The translations under genes and the position numbers were made by a program. A stretch of 64,000 bases of DNA from Mesorhizobium sp. NZP2298 (GTDB taxonomy: Bacteria > Pseudomonadota > Alphaproteobacteria > Rhizobiales > Rhizobiaceae), in assembly GCF_013170825.1 (NCBI RefSeq), contig NZ_CP033365.1, positions 1,116,001 through 1,180,000 of the forward strand, written 5' to 3'. Below the pieces are notes generated by a model. The model did no database searches and was not told the DNA's origin. It worked only from the letters and a program-made list of their open reading frames with translations. Below are positions 46,918 to 56,290 of the stretch, one piece after another (position 1 is the stretch's first letter; each line of letters starts with the position of its first letter).

Positions 46918-47865
46918 ATGGCATTGGTGAAATCGCTGGCCGCCAAACCCTGGATATGGTCGTTCGTTGGCGCGCTTGTCGTGTGGCTGGCGACGATCGC
47001 CTTCACCGGCGGCTATGGCGCCGGCGGCATGGTCACGGCGGCACTCTCGCTCGCCGTGTTCACCGTCATCGTCGGCGTCGGCCAGATGTTCGTCATCACG
47101 CTCGGGCCCGGCAATGTCGACCTGTCGCTGCCGGCCAATATCGGGCTCGCCAGTGCCGTTGCCATGAAGGTGATGGCCGGCAGCGATTCCATGATCCTGG
47201 TCGGGCTGCTTGCCGCGCTCGCCTGCGGCGCTGCGATCGGCGCGGTCAACTACCTGCTGATCTGGGCGCTGCGCATTCCGCCGATCATCGCCACCTTGTC
47301 GGCGAGCTTCATCATCCAGTCGATCGACATCAGCTATGGACGCGGGCTGCAGATCAAGCCGCCGCCCGGCTTCGCCGATTTCACCAATTGGCAGATCCTG
47401 GGCATTCCCGTGCTGGCGATCCTGACCGTGCTGTTCACCATCGGGGCGGCCATTGCCTTGCAGCGCATGATCTATGGCCGCTCGGTGCTGGCGATCGGCC
47501 AGAACATCCGCGCCGCGTGGCTCGCTGGGGTCAATGTCGGCCGCATCCGCTTCCTCACCTATACGCTGTCGGGGGCGCTCGGCGGCATCGACGGTGCGCT
47601 GCTCGCAGGTTATTTCCGTGGCGCCAATGTCGATATCGGCAACGAATATCTGCTGGCCTCGATCGCCGTGGTGGTCATCGGCGGCACGTCGGTCGCGGGC
47701 GGCAAGGCCAATGTGCCTGGCGTGTGGGGCGCGGCGCTGTTCCTGGTGTTGCTGCTCACCATGCTCAACACGTTCGGCGTCAGCGCCGGCGTGCGTCTGC
47801 TGCTGACGGGGCTCATCATCGTCGGGGTGATTACGGCTGCTGGTGGGGAGAAGGCAGTGCGCTGA
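46918..47865 (+). CDS. Sugar ABC transporter permease 2
   Basis: This second RbsC-type permease of 315 residues has TLGPGNVDLSLPANIGLASA and the coupling loop IGQNIRAAWLAGVNVGRIR. It starts 3 bases after permease 1. With the binding protein and ATPase it completes one importer with a heterodimeric channel. Confidence 0.93.
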   Translation: MALVKSLAAKPWIWSFVGALVVWLATIAFTGGYGAGGMVTAALSLAVFTVIVGVGQMFVITLGPGNVDLSLPANIGLASAVAMKVMAGSDSMILVGLLAALACGAAIGAVNYLLIWALRIPPIIATLSASFIIQSIDISYGRGLQIKPPPGFADFTNWQILGIPVLAILTVLFTIGAAIALQRMIYGRSVLAIGQNIRAAWLAGVNVGRIRFLTYTLSGALGGIDGALLAGYFRGANVDIGNEYLLASIAVVVIGGTSVAGGKANVPGVWGAALFLVLLLTMLNTFGVSAGVRLLLTGLIIVGVITAAGGEKAVR

Positions 47866-47874
47866 GTCGCCTCG

Positions 47875-48489
47875 TTACGCGGTGCCCTCGAGGTGCCGGG
47901 CCAGCATCAGCCTTAATTCCTCCAGCACGCCGTCGCGCAGCCGTTTTTCGCCCACCAGCGCCAGCGGGATGCGCATCAGCTGCGGCACGATGACGGCGAG
48001 CCGCTCGGCTTGGCCGGCTGGAAGCGGCGGCTCTGCCTGCGCGAACAGCGCGGCGATCTGGTCGCGCCGGCGGGCCCGCATCTTGCGGCGCCAGCCATCG
48101 TCACCGGGAAGGTCGAGCAACGCGGAATAGACCGGGTGCGTGGCGACGAAACGGCCCAGCACCTCGAACAGCGCGTCGGCGATCGCTGCCGGCGCCAAGC
48201 CCTTGGCCTGTTCCTGCAGAGCGTCAAGCTGAGTGGACAGGGTTTCCGCGTTCTCGGCCAGAATGGCCTGCGCCAACGCTTCCTTGGTGGGGAAGAAAAG
48301 GTAGAGCGTGCCGATGGCGGCCCCGGCGCGGGCGGCGATCTCGGTCATCGTGGTGGCGTCGAAACCCTTCTCGACGAACAGCGCTGCCGCCCTCGCCATG
48401 AGTGCCGCGACCCGTTCGCGCCCTCTTTTTTGCTGCGGTGCACGCGGATTCGCCACCGATGCTCTTGCCTTTTCCGAGGCCATCCTCAT
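47875..48489 (-). CDS. TetR-type transcriptional repressor
   Basis: This 204-residue regulator has an N-terminal HTH (ALFVEKGFDATTMTEIAARA, then GTLYLFFPTKEALAQAI) and a helical ligand-binding domain. It is divergent from the DHA2 efflux gene at 48563 and probably represses it. The start could also be 48483. A TGAG-N6-CTCA dyad lies in the shared gap. Confidence 0.9.
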   Translation of the reverse strand: MRMASEKARASVANPRAPQQKRGRERVAALMARAAALFVEKGFDATTMTEIAARAGAAIGTLYLFFPTKEALAQAILAENAETLSTQLDALQEQAKGLAPAAIADALFEVLGRFVATHPVYSALLDLPGDDGWRRKMRARRRDQIAALFAQAEPPLPAGQAERLAVIVPQLMRIPLALVGEKRLRDGVLEELRLMLARHLEGTA

Positions 48490-48500
48490 ATTTCCAAACC

Positions 48501-48514
48501 TGAGACTATCCTCA
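48501..48514. promoter_or_regulatory. Candidate TetR operator
   Basis: TGAG-N6-CTCA is a dyad in the 73-base gap between the TetR gene and the efflux gene. ATCCTCATAT is also repeated directly at 48482-48491 and 48508-48517. It is the likely common control site. Confidence 0.45.
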
Positions 48515-48562
48515 TATATAGCGCCGGCGGCAACCGCGCCAGCACCCTTGGACCTTACCACC

Positions 48563-50275
48563 ATGAATACCGCCGCAGACAGCCGCCCGCAGAGTCACAA
48601 ATGGATGGTTCTGAGCAACACCACGCTCGGCATGCTGGCCGCCGCCATCAATGGCTCGATCCTGCTGATCAGCCTGCCGGCGGTGTTCCGCGGCATCGGC
48701 CTCAAGGCGCTCGATCCCGGCAATATCAACTATCTGCTCTGGGCGATCATCGGCTACATGATCGCCACGGCGGTGCTGGTCGTCGCCTTCGGCCGGCTCG
48801 GCGACCAGTTCGGCCGGGCGAAAATGTACAATCTTGGCTTTGCCGTCTTCACCGCCGCCTCGATCGCGCTCAGCCTGCTGCCGGGACAAGGCGATTTCGC
48901 GGCGATGTATCTGATATCCGTGCGCATCATCCAGGGCATCGGCGGCGCGCTGATCATGGCCAACTCCACGGCGCTGCTCACCGATGCCTTTCCGGAAAAC
49001 GAGCGCGGCTTCGCGCTCGGCATCAATGTCGTGGCGGCCATTGGCGGCCAGTTCGTCGGCCTTCTGATCGGCGGCCTGCTTGCCGACACCGACTGGCGGC
49101 TGGTGTTCTGGATCAACGTGCCGTTCGGCCTTGTCGGCACGGTCTGGGCGTATCTCAAGCTGCATGATGCGCCGAACCGTTCCACCCACACGATCGACTG
49201 GCTCGGCAATATCAGCTTCGGCCTCGGCCTCGTGCTCATCCTCACCGCCATTACCTATGGCCTGCAGCCTTATGGCGACCAGGTGATGGCGTGGACCAGC
49301 CCGAAAGTGCTCGTTCTGTTTGCCATAGGCTTCGTCTCGCTGATCGCCTTCGTCTTTATAGAGCAGCGCGTCGCCAAGCCGATGCTGGACCTGAAGCTGT
49401 TCCGCATCCCCGGCTTCGCCTACGGTAACATCGCCAATCTCGCCTCGGGCATAGCGCGCGGCGGGTTGCAATTCATGCTCATCGTCTGGCTGCAAGGCAT
49501 CTGGCTGCCGCTGCACGGCTATTCCTTCGAGGAGACACCGCTGTGGTCGGCGATATTCATGCTGCCGCTGACGGTCGGCTTCCTCATCGCAGGTCCTGTA
49601 TCGGGCTATTTCTCCGACCGGGTCGGCGGCGTGCCGTTCGCGGTCGGCGGCATGGTCGTGGGTGCCGCAAGCTTCGTGGCGCTGATGGCGCTGCCGGCCG
49701 ATTTCTCCTACACGGCCTTTGCCGCGCTGCTGTTCCTCAACGGCCTCGGCTCCGGCCTGTTCGTGGCGCCGAACTCGACGCAGATCATGAATTCGGTGCC
49801 GGCGCGCGAACGCGGCCAGGCTTCAGGCATGCGCGCCACCACCACCAATGCCGGCCAGGTTCTGTCGATCGGCCTGTTCTTCAGCCTGATGATCGTCGGC
49901 CTCGCCGCCAGCCTGCCGCAGAGCATGGAGGCCGGCCTGCTGGCGCAGCACGTGCCTGAGGCGGTCGCTCACCAGATCGCCAACATGCCGCCGGTCGCCA
50001 GCCTGTTCGCAGCCTTCCTCGGCTACAATCCGATGGGCGAACTGATCCCGGCCAATGTGCTGCACGCGCTGCCGCAGCAGAGCATCGACACGCTGACCGG
50101 CCACGTCTTCTTCCCTGAGTTGATGTCGGGGCCGTTCAAGCATGGGCTGGTCTTCGCCTTCACCTTCTCGGCCATTCTCTACCTTGTCGCGGCTTTCGCC
50201 TCCTGGCGCGGCGGACGCACCGCCAATACCGCGATGCCGGAGATGCTGGCGGCGGAGAGTGCCGGCCGGCGCTGA
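48563..50275 (+). CDS. MFS transporter, DHA2 (EmrB/QacA) family
   Basis: This 570-residue transporter has 14 predicted membrane helices. It shows GRLGDQFGRAKMYNLGF (motif A) and ITYGLQPYGDQV. Members export drugs or toxic metabolites by proton antiport. A divergent TetR gene supports inducible efflux. No EmrA-like adaptor lies nearby. Confidence 0.92.
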   Translation: MNTAADSRPQSHKWMVLSNTTLGMLAAAINGSILLISLPAVFRGIGLKALDPGNINYLLWAIIGYMIATAVLVVAFGRLGDQFGRAKMYNLGFAVFTAASIALSLLPGQGDFAAMYLISVRIIQGIGGALIMANSTALLTDAFPENERGFALGINVVAAIGGQFVGLLIGGLLADTDWRLVFWINVPFGLVGTVWAYLKLHDAPNRSTHTIDWLGNISFGLGLVLILTAITYGLQPYGDQVMAWTSPKVLVLFAIGFVSLIAFVFIEQRVAKPMLDLKLFRIPGFAYGNIANLASGIARGGLQFMLIVWLQGIWLPLHGYSFEETPLWSAIFMLPLTVGFLIAGPVSGYFSDRVGGVPFAVGGMVVGAASFVALMALPADFSYTAFAALLFLNGLGSGLFVAPNSTQIMNSVPARERGQASGMRATTTNAGQVLSIGLFFSLMIVGLAASLPQSMEAGLLAQHVPEAVAHQIANMPPVASLFAAFLGYNPMGELIPANVLHALPQQSIDTLTGHVFFPELMSGPFKHGLVFAFTFSAILYLVAAFASWRGGRTANTAMPEMLAAESAGRR

Positions 50276-50381
50276 TCCAAACGGTAAACATTGTGCCAGG
50301 CAGGCATCTGGTTCCCATCCGTGCCGCAGCCCTGTAAATCCTGATCGCGGCCAGGCCGCTAACCGTTGCTGGGAGGTTTGT

Positions 50382-52454
50382 GTGTCCGATTTCGTGAAGG
50401 TCAGCCGGGACGGCGACGTTGCCATCGTCATCATCGACAATCCACCGGTCAACGCGCTGAGTTTTCATGTCCGCGAACCGCTGATGCACGCGCTGGTTTC
50501 CTTGCGCGATGATGCTTCGGCCGCGGCCATCGTGATTGCCTGCGCCGGACGGACCTTCGTTGCCGGCGCCGACATCACGGAATTCGGCAAGCCGGTGCAA
50601 CAGCCCGATCTGCGCGCTCTGATCGTCACGCTTGAGACCATCGCCAAACCGACGGTTGCCGCCATCCACGGCACCGCGCTCGGCGGCGGCCTGGAACTGG
50701 CGCTTGGCTGCCATTTCCGCGTCGCCGATGCCGGCGCCAAGCTCGGCCTTCCCGAGGTGAAGCTTGGGCTATTGCCGGGCGGCGGCGGCACCGTGCGGCT
50801 GCCGCGCCTCATCGGTGCGGTGAAGGCACTGAAGATGATCGTTTCCGGCACGCCGATCGGTGCGGCCGAGGCGCATGCCGCCGGTCTCGTAGACGCCGTT
50901 TTCGAAGGCGATTTGACCACGCATGCCGTGAACTTCGCCCGGGAAATCGCCCGCAAGGGTGGCCCCTTCACGCCGGTGCGTGATCGCGATGACGGGCTCA
51001 AGGAAACCGACCTCAGGGCTTTCGATGCCGAGGCCGCCGACCTCGCCAGGAAAGCGCGCGGGCTGGAAGCGCCGATCGCTTGTGCGCAAGCGGTGCGCAA
51101 TGCCGTCACGCTGCCCTTCGACGAGGCGCTGGCGGCGGAGCGCGCGCTATTCGTGACGCTTGTCGGCAGCGACCAGTCGCGCGCCCAGCGTCATCTGTTC
51201 TTCGCCGAACGCGAGGCGGCAAAGCTTCCCGGCAAGGACACGCCCAAGCGCAGCATTGCCCGGGTCGGCGTCATCGGCGCCGGCACGATGGGCGGCGGCA
51301 TTGCCATGGCCTTCGCCAATGGCGGCTATCCCGTGACCTTGCTGGAAACCAGCGGGGAGGCGTTGCAACGCGGGCTGGGCACGATCGAGAAGAACTATGC
51401 GGTCTCCGTTTCGCGCGGTTCCCTGACCGAAGACGCCAAGCGTCGGCGGCTCGCCCAGTTCAAGGGTTCGACCGATTATGCCGATCTCGCCGAGTGCGAC
51501 CTGATCATCGAGGCGGTGTTCGAGGACATGGCGGTGAAGAAGGAGGTTTTCGGCAAGCTGGATGCCGTCGCCAAGGCGGGCGCCATCCTTGCCACCAACA
51601 CCTCCTATCTCGACATCAATGAAATCGCCGGCTCGATCTCGCGGCCGCAGGATGTTCTCGGCCTGCATTTCTTTTCGCCGGCCAATGTCATGAAGCTGCT
51701 GGAGATCGTTCGCGCCGAAAAGACCGCGCCGGATGCGCTGGCGACGGTGGTCGACCTCGCGCGGCGGATCGGCAAGGTGGCGGTCGTCGTCGGGGTCTGC
51801 CATGGCTTCGTCGGCAACCGCATGCTGGCCGCGCGCGGCTCGGAATCAGAAGCGCTGCTGCTGGAGGGCGCGACACCCAGCCAGATCGACAAGGCCTTCA
51901 CCGATTTTGGCTGGCCGATGGGGCCGTTCCAGATGGGCGATCTCGCCGGTCTCGACATAGGCTGGCGCAACCGCAAGGCGCGCGGCCTGACGGCCGTGAT
52001 CGCCGACACGCTGTGCGAGCAGGGGCGCTTCGGCCAGAAGACAGGCCGCGGCTTCTATCTCTACGAGGCCGGTGCACGGGCAGGTGTTCCCGATCCCGAG
52101 GTGGAGGCGCTGATCCGCGCCAAGGCGGCCGAGCGGGGCATCGAAGCGCGCGCCATCGGCGCCGAGGAGATCATCGAGCGCACGCTCTATCCCATGATCA
52201 ATGAGGGGGCGAAGATCCTCGAAGAAAAGATCGCGGCCCGCGCCTCGGACATCGACGTCGTCTGGGTCAATGGCTACGGCTTTCCCATCGGCAAGGGTGG
52301 CCCGATGTTCTGGGCCGGCCTCGAAGGCGGAGCCAGGATTGTCGAACGGCTCGAGCATTGGTTCCGGCAGACCGGCAAGGATGTGTTCAAGCCGGCCACG
52401 CTGCTGAAGCGGATGGCCGAGACCGGCTCCTGGGAGGCCGACGCGACAGCCTGA
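50382..52454 (+). CDS. Bifunctional enoyl-CoA hydratase / 3-hydroxyacyl-CoA dehydrogenase (FadJ/FadB type)
   Basis: This 690-residue two-domain enzyme has an N-terminal crotonase fold (residues ~1-190; [38 protein letters not shown]) for hydration. A 3-hydroxyacyl-CoA dehydrogenase follows with the Rossmann motif [17 protein letters not shown] (about residue 296) and two C-terminal HCDH helical repeats. It performs two steps of beta-oxidation, possibly of a specialised substrate. The GTG start at 50382 has GGGAGG upstream. No thiolase gene is adjacent. Confidence 0.93.
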   Translation: MSDFVKVSRDGDVAIVIIDNPPVNALSFHVREPLMHALVSLRDDASAAAIVIACAGRTFVAGADITEFGKPVQQPDLRALIVTLETIAKPTVAAIHGTALGGGLELALGCHFRVADAGAKLGLPEVKLGLLPGGGGTVRLPRLIGAVKALKMIVSGTPIGAAEAHAAGLVDAVFEGDLTTHAVNFAREIARKGGPFTPVRDRDDGLKETDLRAFDAEAADLARKARGLEAPIACAQAVRNAVTLPFDEALAAERALFVTLVGSDQSRAQRHLFFAEREAAKLPGKDTPKRSIARVGVIGAGTMGGGIAMAFANGGYPVTLLETSGEALQRGLGTIEKNYAVSVSRGSLTEDAKRRRLAQFKGSTDYADLAECDLIIEAVFEDMAVKKEVFGKLDAVAKAGAILATNTSYLDINEIAGSISRPQDVLGLHFFSPANVMKLLEIVRAEKTAPDALATVVDLARRIGKVAVVVGVCHGFVGNRMLAARGSESEALLLEGATPSQIDKAFTDFGWPMGPFQMGDLAGLDIGWRNRKARGLTAVIADTLCEQGRFGQKTGRGFYLYEAGARAGVPDPEVEALIRAKAAERGIEARAIGAEEIIERTLYPMINEGAKILEEKIAARASDIDVVWVNGYGFPIGKGGPMFWAGLEGGARIVERLEHWFRQTGKDVFKPATLLKRMAETGSWEADATA

Positions 52455-52481
52455 CCAGATGACCGCTGAGGGATGTGGCGG

Positions 52482-53294
52482 TTATCGAATCCGTGCGTCG
52501 ATGATTTCGACGAAGCGGGCGAACAGGCCGGCCTGCGACTTGATCTTGAGCTTGCGGTAGATGTTGCGGCGGTGGACCTTCACGGTTCCCGGCACGATGC
52601 GCATGGCTCTCGCGATCGATTCCGTCGAATGGCCCTGCAGCACCAGGTCGACCACATGCTTTTCGCGCGGCGTCAGCGACAGGCTCTTCCAGATATGGGC
52701 ACGGTCGAACTCGTTGACCGCGGCGATCGTCTCATCTTGCCTGGCTTCAGCCGGCTCGTCGACGGGAAGGGCAGGCCAGCGCAACCTGATGAAGCTGATC
52801 ACGGCCGGCGCCATGTCGCGCAGCAGCCTGGCGTCCGCGGTGCCGAACGGGCCTGAAGCGCGCAGCCGCATCAGCGACAGCACAAGCGCGTCCTTGCCCG
52901 GCAGCGGCACGAAGAAGCCAACCTCCTCGGCCAGCCTGGTCTGGCTGTAATAGGAGCGAAAATACTCGCTGGCATAGAAGCGGTCCGGCGCCAGCTCGCG
53001 CATGCGCCAGAACCCTTCCTTGCGCTCGACCGCAGCGTGGTGGAACGGATCGAGCAGATAGGGCCCTTCCTGGTAGAGCGCGACGAAGACATGGCTTTCG
53101 GCCGGCGAGAAGGTTTCGAACAGCAATGGCGGGCGCGAGGCGCCGCGATAGCCGAAGACCACGCAGTGATCGAAGCTGACATGCTGGCGCAGCCAATCGA
53201 CCATCGCCTTGCCGAACAGGTCGCCGCTCGTCTCCCGCGTCGCCGCGACGAGGGCGGCGAGCCGGCTGTATTCGTCGCTGCGGGACGCACTCAA
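52482..53294 (-). CDS. LuxR-type transcriptional regulator
   Basis: The 270-residue regulator has a C-terminal LuxR HTH (LSLTPREKHVVDLVLQGHS, ARAMRIVPGTVKVHRRNIY). Its N-terminal domain is not the classical AHL-binding type, so the signal is unknown. Start TTG 53294 is preceded by GGGGGTAGGGA. It is divergent from the pot-like operon, with a 22-base dyad between them. Confidence 0.9.
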   Translation of the reverse strand: MSASRSDEYSRLAALVAATRETSGDLFGKAMVDWLRQHVSFDHCVVFGYRGASRPPLLFETFSPAESHVFVALYQEGPYLLDPFHHAAVERKEGFWRMRELAPDRFYASEYFRSYYSQTRLAEEVGFFVPLPGKDALVLSLMRLRASGPFGTADARLLRDMAPAVISFIRLRWPALPVDEPAEARQDETIAAVNEFDRAHIWKSLSLTPREKHVVDLVLQGHSTESIARAMRIVPGTVKVHRRNIYRKLKIKSQAGLFARFVEIIDARIR

Positions 53295-53326
53295 TCCCTA
53301 CCCCCTTAAACGCGAAAATAGATCAG

Positions 53327-53348
53327 ATATACCACCTGCGAGGTATAT
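53327..53348. promoter_or_regulatory. 22-base dyad between the LuxR gene and the polyamine-type ABC operon
   Basis: ATATACC-N8-GGTATAT is a perfect dyad with an inner ACCT-GCG-AGGT. It sits 33 bases from the LuxR gene start and 62 bases from the chimera start. It is a likely LuxR binding site controlling one or both transcripts. Confidence 0.6.
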
Positions 53349-53409
53349 ACTAGCGGCCATTGGCTCTGGTAGCGTTCGGAAATAGCCCTGTCGCTGGAGC
53401 CCGCAGCCT

Positions 53410-54540
53410 TTGACCGCAGTGCCCGACATCGAGTTTCGCGGCGTCACGAAGCGCTATGGCGCGGTGACCGCGGTCAGCGGCATTGATCTCTCTGTCCCGC
53501 CCTCCGCCTTTGTCGCCCTGCTCGGGCCGTCCGGCTGCGGCAAGACAACGTGCCTGCGCATGATCGGCGGGTTCGAACAGCCGAGCGAAGGCCCCAACTA
53601 CCATGATCCGCAGACCTTCGAGAACTTCAAGAAGGACACCGGCGTCGCCGTCGAGGTCAACGTGTTCGGCTCCAATGAGGAGATGCTGGCCAAGCTGCAG
53701 GCCGGCGCCTCTGGCTGGAGCCTGTTCGTGCCGACCAATTACACGATCTCGACCTACAAGAAGCTCGGCATCATCGAGCCGCTCGACATGGCGAAACTGC
53801 CGAATTTCGACGGTACGCAGGAAGACCCGCGCTTCACCTCGGAGGGCACGATCGACAAGGTGATCTACGCCGTGCCGAAGAACTGGGGCACGACAGGTTT
53901 CGCCGTCAACACCAAGAAGCTGACCAAGCCGATGACGAGCTGGAAGGAGTTCTGGGACACGGCGATGGCCGAGGGCGACAGCCGCACCATGGTGCACGAC
54001 TACCAGCTGACCACGATCGGCAATGCGCTGAAATATTACGGCTATTCGTTCAACTCGCTCAAGCAGGACGAACTTGCCAAGGCGGAGGAGCTGCTGCTGA
54101 AGGTCAAGCCGCATCTGTTCGCGGTCTCCTCCGACTATCAGCCGGGCATGCGCGCGGGCGACGCCTGGATGACGATGTGCTGGACCAATGACGGCGCGCA
54201 GTTGCATCGCGACATTCCCGAGATCGCCTATGTGCTGGGCAAGGAGGGCGGCGAGATCTGGACCGACTTCTACGCCATCCCGAAGGACGCGCCGAACAAG
54301 CCGGCCGGCTATGCACTGCTCAACTATCTGATGAACCCGCAGGTCGCGGTGAAGGAGCACCTTGCCAACGGCGCGCCCTCGACCGATGCTCGCGTCAACA
54401 AGCTGCTGCCCAAGGAAGTGCTCGACAATCCGATCCTCTATCCGGCGGCCGACCTGTTGACGCCGCTGGAGTTCGGCGCCGCGGCAACGCTGACCGATCC
54501 GGGCCGCGCCGAACTGATGGCGCGCTTCAAGTCGGCCTGA
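53410..54540 (+). CDS. PotA-PotD chimera: ATPase N-terminus fused to a polyamine-type binding protein
   Basis: The ORF of 376 residues is intact but composite. Residues 1-61 are the start of a PotA-type ABC ATPase, including the Walker A GPSGCGKTT (residues 39-47) and GGFEQPSEG. From residue 62 (about base 53593) the sequence is a PotD/PotF-type binding protein (NYHDPQTFENFKK, GASGWSLFVPTNYTI, WTNDGAQLHRD), which runs to the end and lacks only its signal peptide and first strand. The ATPase lacks its Walker B and signature; the binding part has no export signal. A deletion of about 1 kb joining adjacent potA and potD genes explains it. Start TTG 53410 or GTG 53419. Both activities should be lost unless rescued. 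Confidence 0.85.
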   Translation: MTAVPDIEFRGVTKRYGAVTAVSGIDLSVPPSAFVALLGPSGCGKTTCLRMIGGFEQPSEGPNYHDPQTFENFKKDTGVAVEVNVFGSNEEMLAKLQAGASGWSLFVPTNYTISTYKKLGIIEPLDMAKLPNFDGTQEDPRFTSEGTIDKVIYAVPKNWGTTGFAVNTKKLTKPMTSWKEFWDTAMAEGDSRTMVHDYQLTTIGNALKYYGYSFNSLKQDELAKAEELLLKVKPHLFAVSSDYQPGMRAGDAWMTMCWTNDGAQLHRDIPEIAYVLGKEGGEIWTDFYAIPKDAPNKPAGYALLNYLMNPQVAVKEHLANGAPSTDARVNKLLPKEVLDNPILYPAADLLTPLEFGAAATLTDPGRAELMARFKSA

Positions 54541-54604
54541 GGGTCGGCCTGACGGGGACAATTGACCGGCGGGCACATGCCTGCCGGTATCGGGGCGGTT
54601 CCAG

Positions 54605-55468
54605 ATGTACGGCAACAGATTTCGTCATAATTTCCTGACCGCCTTGCTGCTTGCCCCGGCAACGGCGTGGCTGGTGGTATTCCTGGTGCTGCCGTTCATC
54701 GCCATTGCCGTTTTCAGCGTCGGCGAGCGGGCACCGGAAGGCGGCTATCAGGCGGCCTTCACCTTCGCGCAATATGCCAACCTTCCGGCGCGGGCGACGG
54801 CCTTCTGGAACACGATGGTGCTGGCCCCGGTGGGCGCGCTGGCCTGTCTGCTCGTCGCCTATCCGGTCGCCTATTATCTCGCCCTGCAGGCGCCGCAGCG
54901 CTGGCGGCTGATCCTGCTGGCGCTGGTCGTCATTCCGTTCTGGACCAGCCTTTTGATGCGGACCTATGCCTGGATGTACATTCTGGGCGGACGCGGTATC
55001 CCGGCGCTGCTCGCCTTTGTCGGCATCGAGGATGTCAGGCTGATCAACACGCCGGGCGCCGTCCTGCTCGGCATCGTCTACGGCTATCTGCCGCTGATGA
55101 TCCTGCCGATCTATGTCAGCCTCGAGCGGCTCGACCGAAGGCTCCTGGAAGCTTCCGCCGATCTCGGCGCGACGCCGCTGTCGACCTTCCTCGGCGTGAC
55201 TCTGAAACTCTCGCTGCCGGGCGTGATGACCGGCTTCTCGCTGGTGATGATCCTGCTGCTCGGCGAGTATCTGATTCCGACGCTGCTTGGCGGTGGCAAG
55301 GTGTTCTTCATCGGCAATGCGCTGGTCGACCTGTTCCTGCAGTCGCGCAACTGGCCGTTCGGATCGGCCATCGCCATCACGCTGGTGCTGGTTTCGGTGG
55401 TGGTGCTGATCGTGGCCAACCGCATCTCGACCCGCGTCTCGGGCGCCCGCCGGGTGGACCTGATCTGA
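54605..55468 (+). CDS. Polyamine-type ABC transporter permease, PotB-like
   Basis: This 287-residue permease has six membrane helices and the PotB-type coupling loop LERLDRRLLEASADLGATPL (EAA motif). ATWLVVFLVLPF opens it. It overlaps the next permease by one base (TGATG). It was presumably fed by the binding protein whose remnant is in the chimera upstream. Confidence 0.93.
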   Translation: MYGNRFRHNFLTALLLAPATAWLVVFLVLPFIAIAVFSVGERAPEGGYQAAFTFAQYANLPARATAFWNTMVLAPVGALACLLVAYPVAYYLALQAPQRWRLILLALVVIPFWTSLLMRTYAWMYILGGRGIPALLAFVGIEDVRLINTPGAVLLGIVYGYLPLMILPIYVSLERLDRRLLEASADLGATPLSTFLGVTLKLSLPGVMTGFSLVMILLLGEYLIPTLLGGGKVFFIGNALVDLFLQSRNWPFGSAIAITLVLVSVVVLIVANRISTRVSGARRVDLI

Positions 55469-56280
55469 TGCGCGCCTTCGTCATTGCCGTTTTCGGTTTC
55501 CTCTATCTGCCGATCGCGCTGGTCGTGCTGTTCTCCTTCAATGCCGGCCGCCATGCCAGCGAGTTCACCGGTTTTTCGGTGCAGTGGTACGGCACGGCGC
55601 TGTCGAACCCGTTCCTGGTCGAAGCGCTGAAGAACAGCCTGTTCATCGCCACCACCAGTGCCCTGCTGGCGGCTGTGTTCGGCACCGCGGCGGCGCTGGG
55701 CCTCGCGCGTGTCGGAATCAGAACCCGGGCTGTCTTCGACGCGCTGCTGGGTGCCGCGATCGTGGTTCCCGGCGTCGTCATCGGCATCTCGACGCTGGTC
55801 GCGCTCGTCCAGCTGTTCGCCTTCGTCAATCCGTTCCTCGCCTCGATCTGGCCTGACGATCAGCCGCCGCGCCTGTCGCTCGGCTATGGTTCGATCATCG
55901 CCGCGCATGGCCTGTTCTCGATGGCGCTGGTGACGATGATCGTCGGCACGCGGCTCGGCAGTCTCGACCGCAACCTGGTCGAGGCCTCCAGCGATCTCTA
56001 CGCGACGCCGCTGACGACGTTCCGCTCGATCGTGCTGCCGCAGATCATGCCGGCGGTGGTCGCCGGCTTCCTGCTCGCCTTCACCTTTTCCTTCGACGAT
56101 TTCATCATCGCCTTCTTCGTCGCCGGCGCGCAGACGACGCTGCCGATCTATGTGTTCGCCTCGATCCGGCGCGGCGTGACTCCGGAAATCAACGCCATCG
56201 CGACGATCGTGCTCGTCGCCTCCGTGCTGCTCGTGGTGCTTGCCCAATGGCAGTTGCGCCAGCGCAAGCCGTCCAACTGA
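55468..56280 (+). CDS. Polyamine-type ABC transporter permease, PotC-like
   Basis: This 270-residue permease has six helices and the EAA coupling loop LDRNLVEASSDLYATPLTTF. The start shares its first base with the PotB-like stop (TGATG). The SDR gene follows by 10 bases. Confidence 0.93.
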   Translation: MRAFVIAVFGFLYLPIALVVLFSFNAGRHASEFTGFSVQWYGTALSNPFLVEALKNSLFIATTSALLAAVFGTAAALGLARVGIRTRAVFDALLGAAIVVPGVVIGISTLVALVQLFAFVNPFLASIWPDDQPPRLSLGYGSIIAAHGLFSMALVTMIVGTRLGSLDRNLVEASSDLYATPLTTFRSIVLPQIMPAVVAGFLLAFTFSFDDFIIAFFVAGAQTTLPIYVFASIRRGVTPEINAIATIVLVASVLLVVLAQWQLRQRKPSN

Positions 56281-56290
56281 AAGCCGCATC

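Noticed and set aside
53410..53592. A separate truncated potA gene ending before a potD gene
   Set aside because: There is no stop or new start at the junction; the frame runs through, so it is one fused ORF.
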